64,000 nt of DNA from Melioribacteraceae bacterium (GTDB lineage Bacteria > Bacteroidota > Ignavibacteria > Ignavibacteriales > Melioribacteraceae): positions 1 through 64,000 of the forward strand of contig BQMY01000078.1 of assembly GCA_022181065.1 (NCBI GenBank). Direction: 5' to 3'. Made by a program: the position numbers and the translations under genes. Positions 1 to 6,743 of the stretch are shown piece after piece. The notes below the pieces were generated by a model. It was not told the DNA's origin, ran no database searches, and worked only from the letters and a program-made list of their open reading frames with translations. The first letter of the stretch is position 1. Every line of letters begins with the position of its first letter.

Positions 1-1613
1 CGATTGAATCTACTTGTACCAAATGTCACGCCCCGATGGGATTAACCGAGGCGGTATATAATGGCGCGGCAGGATATTCAATGGATGAGTTGAAAGCAGA
101 TCCCCTTGCGAATGACGGGGTGAGCTGTACATTGTGCCATCAGGTAAGTGATGAAAATATGGGGTCAGATGATTCATACTCCGGCGGATATATAGTAAAT
201 GATACACGCCAGATTTTTGGACCTTATATGGATCCGTTTACCGGACCAATGTTCAATAACGTTGGATATGTTGCCGAGTTTTCAGATCATGTGAATGATT
301 CTGAATTATGCGCTACTTGCCATACCTTATATACACCTTATCTCGATGACGCGGGACAAATAGCGGGTACATTTCCCGAACAGACACCTTATCTTGAGTG
401 GAAAAACAGTGATTTTGAAGCCGAAGGAACCGAGTGTCAGACATGCCATATGCCCATAACCGAAACTCCAACGGATATTGCGACTATGCCTCCATGGCAT
501 TCCACAACTTATTCTCCATTCTGGAAACATGAGTTTACCGGAGGTAACACATTTATGCTTGGGATGTTAAAAAATAATATTGATATTCTTGGTCTCACAG
601 CGAATGAATCGCAATTTGATACCACAATAGCTTCGGCGTATAAAAGTTTGCTATCGGGTATTGGCTTCTCTCTCTCAGGCGCGGAGGTTGAAGGTAAAAT
701 TGAACTCGTAGCCGAAGTGGAAAACAAAAGCGGCCATAAATTTCCTACAGGAATACCTTTCAGAAGAATGTGGATAAAAGTAACCGTTACCGATGATGCC
801 GGTAATGTTGTGTTTAATTCGGGTGATTATAATGAGCATGGCGAACTGATTTACAAACCTGAGGAAGGTTACCAGACTCACTATGATTTGATAACAATTG
901 AAAATCAGACACAGATTTATGAGGGTATTCTGGGGGATGTAAATGGTGAACACACATATACGCTACTAAGGGCTTCAACATATTTGAAAGATAACAGACT
1001 TCCACCCAGAGGTTTTGTATCCACTCACGAGGATTATGAGGATATCGCGATTTACGGAGAAGCGGTTTCAGACCCGGATTTTAATAAAGATGGTGATGTT
1101 GAAGGTACAGGAAAAGACCTTGTGAGATATGTGATTGATCCGGGTTATGATGGCAATTTTTCTGTGAAAGCGGAATTGTTGTTCCAGTCGGTTAATCCGG
1201 GATTGCCCGAGCATCTTTCCGAATATGATACTGAAGATATAAACGCTTTCCTCGAGCTATATGAGAACAGCAATAACATGCCCGTATTGTTGGCTCAGGA
1301 CTCTTTATCCGGATTTACAGTAACCGATTTGGAGGATGGTACAGCTCCCGGAAGTTACTACCTTAACCAGAATTTCCCGAATCCTTTTAACCCCGAAACA
1401 AACATCACCTTCGCGGTTGCGGAAAAAACAATTTTGAACCTTGAGGTTTTTGATGTTACAGGAAACCGAATCGCGGTGCTTGCAGAGGGGGAGTATTTTC
1501 CCGGAGAGTATTCTGTAAATTTTTCCGGGAATAACCTGGCAAGCGGAATCTACTTCTACAGACTCACTACAGAAAAGTTCGCTGTTACAAAAAAGATGAT
1601 TTTGCTCAAATAA
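1..1613 (+). CDS. T9SS-sorted multiheme cytochrome c (5' partial)
   Basis: The reading frame is open from the window edge (codons start at base 3), so the N-terminus is missing. Four CxxCH heme-c motifs are visible: CTKCH starting at base 15, then CTLCH, CATCH and CQTCH at about codons 42, 103 and 145. Extra histidines near the last motif could be distal ligands. A beta-rich region follows. The C-terminus carries a T9SS type A sorting domain (NFPNPFNPETNI, then a beta-sandwich ending KKMILLK). Known family facts: such hemes are attached after Sec export and this C-terminal domain directs passage through the outer membrane. The inference is a cell-surface electron-transfer or redox protein; the substrate is unknown. 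It ends 31 bp before the next gene on the same strand and may be co-transcribed with it. Confidence 0.85.
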   Translation, partial: IESTCTKCHAPMGLTEAVYNGAAGYSMDELKADPLANDGVSCTLCHQVSDENMGSDDSYSGGYIVNDTRQIFGPYMDPFTGPMFNNVGYVAEFSDHVNDSELCATCHTLYTPYLDDAGQIAGTFPEQTPYLEWKNSDFEAEGTECQTCHMPITETPTDIATMPPWHSTTYSPFWKHEFTGGNTFMLGMLKNNIDILGLTANESQFDTTIASAYKSLLSGIGFSLSGAEVEGKIELVAEVENKSGHKFPTGIPFRRMWIKVTVTDDAGNVVFNSGDYNEHGELIYKPEEGYQTHYDLITIENQTQIYEGILGDVNGEHTYTLLRASTYLKDNRLPPRGFVSTHEDYEDIAIYGEAVSDPDFNKDGDVEGTGKDLVRYVIDPGYDGNFSVKAELLFQSVNPGLPEHLSEYDTEDINAFLELYENSNNMPVLLAQDSLSGFTVTDLEDGTAPGSYYLNQNFPNPFNPETNITFAVAEKTILNLEVFDVTGNRIAVLAEGEYFPGEYSVNFSGNNLASGIYFYRLTTEKFAVTKKMILLK

Positions 1614-1644
1614 TTTCAGCATATTTGATATTGGAAAAATTTGA

Positions 1645-2709
1645 ATGAATTTAATTACGGATAAATATTATAATAGTAATCGCAACGGTACAGCCGACCT
1701 CCTGAAAGGGTTGGCTGTTCTATTGATGATACAAGTTCATATAACAGAATTGTTTATACGTCCCGATCTTTACAATTCACTATACGGCAAAATATCATTA
1801 TTTCTTGGGGGTCCGCCTGCCGCACCTCTATTTATGTTAGTGATGGGTTTTTTTCTCGCGGGATCGAAACGTGGATTTACCGCAACATTAAAGAGGGGTG
1901 GTTTGCTGATAATTGGCGGACTATTACTTAATTTGGGACTAAATGCAAATTTGCTTTACAAAATATACTCCGGAAAGCTGCTGGTTAATCAATTTGAATA
2001 TATTTTCGGGGTTGACATTCTTTTCCTCGCCGGTTTATCTGTTATTTCGGTTGTGGTTATTAAAAAAATATTCAATGATAACATATATTTTATCGTAACT
2101 TTACTGATAATTACTGTAGTTATTCATCCCTATTTACCGCAAACAGATCATAACGTACTTAAGTATATTAACGCCTACTTTTATGGTGATTACACCTGGG
2201 GTTATTTCCCGTTTTTGCCGTGGTTCGGGTATGTTTTATCAGGTTACTTGTTCCATTTGTTGACGAATAAGTGGTCTGTTTTCGATGCGGGAAAAAGCAA
2301 TTATATCATTATCGCCTTGTCGATCGGGTTACTACTCACATTTGGTTTCGCGCTTGATGTTTCGTCAAATCTGGAAGTTTACTATCATCATGAAATTCTC
2401 TTTTTTATCTGGACGGTTCTATTTTTGATCGTAATAAGCTATTTATTTAACCGGCTCGAAAAAAAATATGGAGATAATAAGGCTGTTATACTCGTGAAGT
2501 TTTTAGGGCAGAATGTAACACTTGCTTATGTTTTTCAATGGTTGATTATCGGAAATATTGCGACAGAAGTATTTAAAACTTTTTCATTTATTGAGGGGAT
2601 ACTTTCATTTTTCGGCGTCACGTTATTAACATATTTGTTAATTTACCTTTACAGGTGGACGGAACAGAACTATTTTAATACGAAAGGAAAATCTTTTTCG
2701 ATAAAATGA
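1645..2709 (+). CDS. Membrane acyltransferase-like protein (DUF1624/HGSNAT type)
   Basis: A 354-residue protein with about ten hydrophobic segments spread over its length. The N-terminal stretch LLKGLAVLLMIQVH, followed by a glycine- and proline-rich loop (GGPPAAPLFMLVMGFF), resembles the first helices of DUF1624 / heparan-alpha-glucosaminide N-acetyltransferase-like membrane proteins, which move acetyl or acyl groups across the membrane to sugars. The exact substrate cannot be read from the sequence. Its stop overlaps the start of the following kinase gene by 4 bp (ATGA), so the two are translationally coupled. It could be a different membrane acyltransferase family; the membrane topology is certain, the chemistry is not. 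Confidence 0.6.
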   Translation: MNLITDKYYNSNRNGTADLLKGLAVLLMIQVHITELFIRPDLYNSLYGKISLFLGGPPAAPLFMLVMGFFLAGSKRGFTATLKRGGLLIIGGLLLNLGLNANLLYKIYSGKLLVNQFEYIFGVDILFLAGLSVISVVVIKKIFNDNIYFIVTLLIITVVIHPYLPQTDHNVLKYINAYFYGDYTWGYFPFLPWFGYVLSGYLFHLLTNKWSVFDAGKSNYIIIALSIGLLLTFGFALDVSSNLEVYYHHEILFFIWTVLFLIVISYLFNRLEKKYGDNKAVILVKFLGQNVTLAYVFQWLIIGNIATEVFKTFSFIEGILSFFGVTLLTYLLIYLYRWTEQNYFNTKGKSFSIK

Positions 2710-4682
2710 AAATTCCCGCGTTAAAATATCTTGGTGCCAAAAACGCTATTTACATTTTTGTAGCTGTAACAATTCTTATAGTGATTTCTACATGGTTTGA
2801 GATCATGGGTGGACGCGATAATATGCTAACGCTCATGGAAAAACAAAACCATACGTTAATGGAAACACTTCTTACAGCATCACGCAATTCGATAATATCA
2901 AGTGACCGATTTGAAGAATATATTCAGGAAAAGCTGCTTGATAACGCTGCCTATATTAAAACTGCATATGAAAACGGATCGGTTACTAATTTTTACCTGA
3001 GTGATCTTGCAGCAGCCAGAGATATATTCCGAATTAATATATTCGACAAAACGGGCAAAAACATTTACTCCAGCAGAAGAGGCAGAGGAGGCTCCGGGAA
3101 ACCCGCCGCGCTGTCACCGATATTTTCGGGAGAAGTAGATACTCTGATTATTGGTCTGAAGGAAGCGCGTTTCGCGGATGATTTCCGATATGTGGCAGCA
3201 TTGAAAACGGAGGATGGCGGGGTTATTGTCGTAAATGTTAACGCAACCGAGTTGATCAGTTACAGAAATAAAACCGGATTTGGGGCACTCATCAGGGAGG
3301 TTGCGCAACATCCGGGTATTGTATATGCAGCGCTTCAAAATGAATCCGGAATTCTGGCAGGCGCCGGTAGCCTTAATAATATTAATAGGGTTGAAGAAGA
3401 TCAATTTTTAATTAACGCAACTTCTGATACAAGCGTTTGCTCACGAATTTACAGTGATGAAACTATTGAAGTTTATGAGACGGTTCACGCGTTTTACATG
3501 GATGAAGATTTTATTGGTCTATTAAGACTTGGTATTTCTCTGCAACCCCTCGATGAAATGTATAACAGGATATATCGAAGAAGTTTTATCCTGGGTTTGA
3601 TATTGGCTGTTTTCGGTTCAATTATTATTTCTTATCTGTTTAATACTCAAAACTACAGTAACCTGCGCCGAGATTATGAAGCGGTGGAAGCAAAGGCATC
3701 AGGGATATTTTCCAGAATCTCGGAAGCGATTTTTATTGTGGATGAAAAACTGAACATAGTTGAAAAAAATAATTCAGCCGAAAAATATCTTATCAATGAA
3801 GGTACTTTGCACGTAGCGCTGCAAAATGTGATTTCTGAGTTGATATCGTATAAAGAGGATATACGCTCGGTAGAATTAAATCTGAATGGCAAAAAGGAAA
3901 ACCTGTTTATTAGTAAGAAGGAATTCCTGAGTTCGGAGAAAGAAAAAAATTATATCATTTTGATCAATGAGCTTACCAGAATTAAAGAACTTGAAGATAA
4001 AATAATCCGAAGTGAACGTCAGCGCGCGATGGGTGAGCTTGCGGCAGGAGTGGCACATGAAATAAGAAATCCGCTTAACTCAATTGGTGTAATTGTTCAG
4101 CATCTCAAAAAAGATTTTAGTGTTGCTGAGGATTCTGAAGAGTTTAATGAACTGACTTCGGTGGTGTATGATGAGGTAAAAAGAATCAACAAAACTATCT
4201 CTGACTTTTTACAATTTGTAAAACCGGGTGTTTATAATAAGAGGCTTATATCTGTAAGTGAATTGACTGAAAAAATTGAGTTACAGTATAAAAATCTTTT
4301 TGCGGATGAAAAGATAAGTTTTAATGTTTCCATTGATAGGGATGTTGATATATTTGTTGATAAAGAGAAAATATATCAATCCCTGGTAAACCTTGTTGAG
4401 AATGCCGCTGCTGCTGTTTCGAAGGGTGGCGAAATAAAGATATCTTTCATCTCTAAAGATGATAAGTTGAACATTGAGGTTTTTGATACCGGTTGTGGCA
4501 TAAAACCGGATGAGATTGAAAAAGTATTTAATTTGTATTTTACAACAAAAGCGGAAGGTACCGGTCTGGGTCTGGGAGTGGTTCAAAAAATTATTTATGA
4601 ACATGGTGGAACTATCACTGTTGAGAGTGAAGAAAAAAAGTTTACAAGATTTTGCATAAAACTGCCTTTAAAAGATGAATGA
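2706..4682 (+). CDS. Membrane sensor histidine kinase (NtrB-like)
   Basis: A 658-residue kinase. One membrane helix lies at about residues 12-30, an extracytoplasmic sensor region at about 31-290, and a second helix at about 297-317. A PAS-like segment follows (about 335-430), then HisKA with the H-box VAHEIRNPLNSIG (His451) and a HATPase_c domain with N-box (NLVENAAAAV), G1 (DTGCGI) and G2 (GTGLGLGV). This H-box and G-box style is typical of NtrB/ZraS-type kinases that partner NtrC-type regulators. The gene overlaps the upstream gene by 4 bp and the downstream sigma-54 activator by 8 bp, which makes that activator its likely partner. The ligand is unknown. Confidence 0.93.
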   Translation: MKIPALKYLGAKNAIYIFVAVTILIVISTWFEIMGGRDNMLTLMEKQNHTLMETLLTASRNSIISSDRFEEYIQEKLLDNAAYIKTAYENGSVTNFYLSDLAAARDIFRINIFDKTGKNIYSSRRGRGGSGKPAALSPIFSGEVDTLIIGLKEARFADDFRYVAALKTEDGGVIVVNVNATELISYRNKTGFGALIREVAQHPGIVYAALQNESGILAGAGSLNNINRVEEDQFLINATSDTSVCSRIYSDETIEVYETVHAFYMDEDFIGLLRLGISLQPLDEMYNRIYRRSFILGLILAVFGSIIISYLFNTQNYSNLRRDYEAVEAKASGIFSRISEAIFIVDEKLNIVEKNNSAEKYLINEGTLHVALQNVISELISYKEDIRSVELNLNGKKENLFISKKEFLSSEKEKNYIILINELTRIKELEDKIIRSERQRAMGELAAGVAHEIRNPLNSIGVIVQHLKKDFSVAEDSEEFNELTSVVYDEVKRINKTISDFLQFVKPGVYNKRLISVSELTEKIELQYKNLFADEKISFNVSIDRDVDIFVDKEKIYQSLVNLVENAAAAVSKGGEIKISFISKDDKLNIEVFDTGCGIKPDEIEKVFNLYFTTKAEGTGLGLGVVQKIIYEHGGTITVESEEKKFTRFCIKLPLKDE

Positions 4683-6030
4683 AACTATTAAAATACTTAT
4701 TGCCGATGATGAAAAGAGCATACTGCTTTCCTTAAAGAGTTACCTGAAAAAGAAAGGGTATGAAGTTTTTACCGCAGAGGATGGTGATGCGGCACTTGAA
4801 TTTATTAAATCCAACAGAATCGACTTTTTACTGACTGATTTCAGGATGCCGGGTAAAAACGGATTTGAATTACTCGCGGATGTTAAAAAATTCAACCCGA
4901 ATATTGATGTGGTTGTGATTACTGCTTTCGGGACTATCGAAGATGCTGTTAAATTTATGAAGGAAGGGGCGTACGATTATCTCACAAAACCTATCGATCT
5001 CGATGAACTGGACCTTCTACTGGCGAGAATGGCGGAACGCAAACTGCTTCTTGACGAAAACAGGGAATTGAAGAAAAAGCTGGAAACGCACGCAAGATTT
5101 GATGGAATTATCGCATCCGGCGCAAAGATGGATGAGGTGCTTAATACCGCATCCCGTGTGGCTGATAGCAGAGCAACAATTCTGATAAGAGGTGAAAGCG
5201 GCACCGGTAAGGAAATGGTCGCAAAAACTATACATCTTGCAGGTGATCCGGGTAAACCATTTGTAACAGTTAACGCGGCGGCTTTGCCGGATAACTTACT
5301 GGAAAGTGAGTTATTCGGATTTGAGAAGGGAGCTTTTACGGGTGCCGTTGAAAGGAGAAAAGGTCGTTTTGAAGAAGCATCCGGAGGTACTTTATTCATT
5401 GATGAAGTTGGCGACATTCCGATGAATGTTCAGGTCAAACTATTGAGAGCGGTTCAGTTCGGAGAAATTCAGCGACTCGGGAGTAATGAAACTATTACTG
5501 TGGATGTAAGATTTATAGCGGCAACGCACAGAAATCTGGAAGAAATGATAAAATCGGGAGAGTTCAGGGAAGACTTGTATTATCGACTGAATGTTGTGCC
5601 AATCTTTCTGCCGCCTCTCAGGGAAAGAAAAGAAGATATTCCTGCATTGACCGAACATTTTATTAAAAAACACGCTGAAAGGAATGGAAAGTTAGTTTCA
5701 GGAGTTGATTCAAGGGCATTGGATAAATTATCGAGGTACAACTTTCCTGGTAATGTGCGTGAACTTGAGAATATTATCGAACGAGCTGTTGTGCTTTCAC
5801 GCGGGGAATTTTTATCAGAAAGGGATATTCCGGATTTAACTATTTCTAAGGAAAAATCGGATGTTTTCAACCCCGCCAATCTTGATGCTAGTTACGATGT
5901 CAAGATGAAAGAGTTCGAAAAAAGGATGATAAATTCAGCTCTTGAACTTGAAAAGGGGAACAAGAGTGCCGCAGCTAGAAGACTGGGTATTTCAGAACGA
6001 CATTTACGTTCTCGTTTGGAAAGGCTTTAA
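4675..6030 (+). CDS. NtrC-family sigma-54-dependent response regulator
   Basis: A 451-residue protein with the full NtrC architecture. The receiver (residues about 5-120) has acidic pocket D11/D12 and phospho-acceptor D55 (LLTDFRMPG). The AAA+ domain (about 144-380) has Walker A GESGTGKE, the sigma-54 contact loop GAFTGA and Walker B GGTLFIDEVGD. A Fis-type helix-turn-helix forms the C-terminus (KSAAARRLGISERHLR). It should bind an enhancer and drive ATP-dependent open-complex formation by sigma-54 RNA polymerase when phosphorylated by the overlapping kinase. Targets are unknown. A tRNA gene follows 73 bp downstream with its own promoter. Confidence 0.96.
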   Translation: MNETIKILIADDEKSILLSLKSYLKKKGYEVFTAEDGDAALEFIKSNRIDFLLTDFRMPGKNGFELLADVKKFNPNIDVVVITAFGTIEDAVKFMKEGAYDYLTKPIDLDELDLLLARMAERKLLLDENRELKKKLETHARFDGIIASGAKMDEVLNTASRVADSRATILIRGESGTGKEMVAKTIHLAGDPGKPFVTVNAAALPDNLLESELFGFEKGAFTGAVERRKGRFEEASGGTLFIDEVGDIPMNVQVKLLRAVQFGEIQRLGSNETITVDVRFIAATHRNLEEMIKSGEFREDLYYRLNVVPIFLPPLRERKEDIPALTEHFIKKHAERNGKLVSGVDSRALDKLSRYNFPGNVRELENIIERAVVLSRGEFLSERDIPDLTISKEKSDVFNPANLDASYDVKMKEFEKRMINSALELEKGNKSAAARRLGISERHLRSRLERL

Positions 6031-6056
6031 AAATTTTCAATAATTTGTTAAAATGT

Positions 6057-6085
6057 TTGCATCGAAGTCCCAACATTAGTATATT
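6057..6085 (+). promoter_or_regulatory. Promoter of tRNA-Lys
   Basis: A -35 like box TTGCAT (6057-6062) and a -10 like box TATATT (6080-6085) are separated by exactly 17 bp. They lie about 19 bp upstream of the mature tRNA 5' end, which suits a housekeeping-sigma promoter for a stable RNA. The assignment is by consensus only. Confidence 0.6.
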
Positions 6086-6103
6086 AGGGGCTCAAAAAAA
6101 ATC

Positions 6104-6175
6104 GGGTGCATAGCTCAGTGGTAGAGCATCTGCCTTTTAAGCAGAGGGTCCCTGGTTCGAGCCCAGGTGCACTCA
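6104..6175 (+). tRNA. tRNA-Lys (anticodon UUU)
   Basis: The cloverleaf folds completely. The acceptor stem GGGTGCA/TGCACTC has one G-U pair, and the D arm is GCTC...GAGC. The anticodon stem TCTGC/GCAGA encloses loop CTTTTAA, which gives anticodon TTT. The T arm is CCTGG TTCGAGC CCAGG and the discriminator base is A. The 3' CCA is not encoded. A promoter lies upstream and a terminator 4 bp downstream. The 3' half of this gene is repeated at 6513. Confidence 0.95.
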
Positions 6176-6277
6176 CAAGAGCCGGTCAAAGATGATCGGC
6201 TTTTTTGGTTTAAACTCATTGGGATGGGACATGCATTGGGTTTATATAATCTATTCGGAGAAGATTGATAAATATTA
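6146..6277 (+). repeat. 132-bp direct repeat, copy 1
   Basis: It covers the tRNA-Lys variable loop, T arm and acceptor end, the terminator and the first codons of the GIY-YIG gene. It matches 6513-6644 without gaps and with two mismatches by eye. The copies start 367 bp apart. Confidence 0.9.
6180..6206 (+). terminator. Rho-independent terminator after tRNA-Lys
   Basis: The arms AGCCGGTC and GATCGGCT (one G-U pair) enclose a 6-nt loop and run into a T tract. It ends transcription of the tRNA. An almost identical copy is at 6547-6573. Confidence 0.8.
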
Positions 6278-6635
6278 TATTGGCGAAACTTCTAATATCT
6301 CAGATCGTATGCACCGGCATAATCAGGATAGAAACAAATTTACCAGAGGCAAAGGTCCGTGGAAGTTGGTTTGGCTGGTGGAGCGCCAAAACAGATTAGC
6401 AGGTAAAAAGTTGGAACAGAAGCTAAAAAGGATGAAGAATTCAAAAAAAGCAATTGAACATCTTTCAGGAAATTATAAGAATATGGTAGAGCACTCCGAC
6501 TTTTGGTCGGAGGGGTCCCTGGTTCGAGCCCAGGTGCACTCACAAGAGCCGGTCAAAGCTGATCGGCTTTTTTGGTTTAAACTCATTGGGATGGGATATG
6601 CATTGGGTTTATATAATCTATTCGGAGAAGATTGA
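6231..6635 (+). CDS. GIY-YIG nuclease-domain protein fused to a tRNA remnant
   Basis: The N-terminal domain is a compact GIY-YIG nuclease fold: HWVYIIYSE, then KYYIGETSN with the paired strands, then the conserved arginine and histidine region (SDRMHRHNQ). Stand-alone proteins of this UvrC N-terminal type are about 80-100 residues. Here the last 50 or so residues are translated from a truncated tRNA (6484-6542) and its terminator, so the true domain ends near residue 84. An in-frame ATG at 6192 sits inside the tRNA terminator hairpin and is an unlikely start, so ATG 6231 is chosen. A 15-codon copy of this gene's start lies at 6598. Function is inferred: a possible homing-type or repair nuclease. 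The exact activity is unproven. Confidence 0.7.
   Translation: MHWVYIIYSEKIDKYYIGETSNISDRMHRHNQDRNKFTRGKGPWKLVWLVERQNRLAGKKLEQKLKRMKNSKKAIEHLSGNYKNMVEHSDFWSEGSLVRAQVHSQEPVKADRLFWFKLIGMGYALGLYNLFGED
6484..6542 (+). pseudogene. Truncated tRNA (3' part)
   Basis: The right half of the D arm (TGGTAGAGC), an anticodon arm, the T arm and the acceptor 3' strand are present and match tRNA-Lys at 6104. The acceptor 5' strand and the left half of the D arm are missing; the preceding bases belong to the GIY-YIG reading frame. The anticodon arm differs from the intact gene: TCCGA/TCGGA around loop CTTTTGG, with one extra base pair possible on the outside. It cannot fold as a complete tRNA. Confidence 0.75.
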
Positions 6636-6644
6636 TAAATATTA
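6513..6644 (+). repeat. 132-bp direct repeat, copy 2
   Basis: Second copy of the tRNA 3' end, terminator (hairpin 6547-6573) and GIY-YIG start. The reading frame beginning at ATG 6598 stops at TAG 6643-6645 after 15 codons, so this GIY-YIG copy is a remnant. Sequence identity to copy 1 ends abruptly at 6644. Confidence 0.9.
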
Positions 6645-6743
6645 GCTCCGCGAAATTTTTGAAATCACTTTTTGTTTGAGCAGGCATACCAAGATCGGAG
6701 ACTTAGAATCTTTGCGCCTTGTATTTGCTCGATTTAAAAAGGT

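Noticed and set aside
6340-6543. Minus-strand frame resembling 'SAPGLEPGTPP' proteins
   Set aside because: It is the antisense of the tRNA remnant and GIY-YIG gene; such frames are common artefacts of tRNA sequence in databases.
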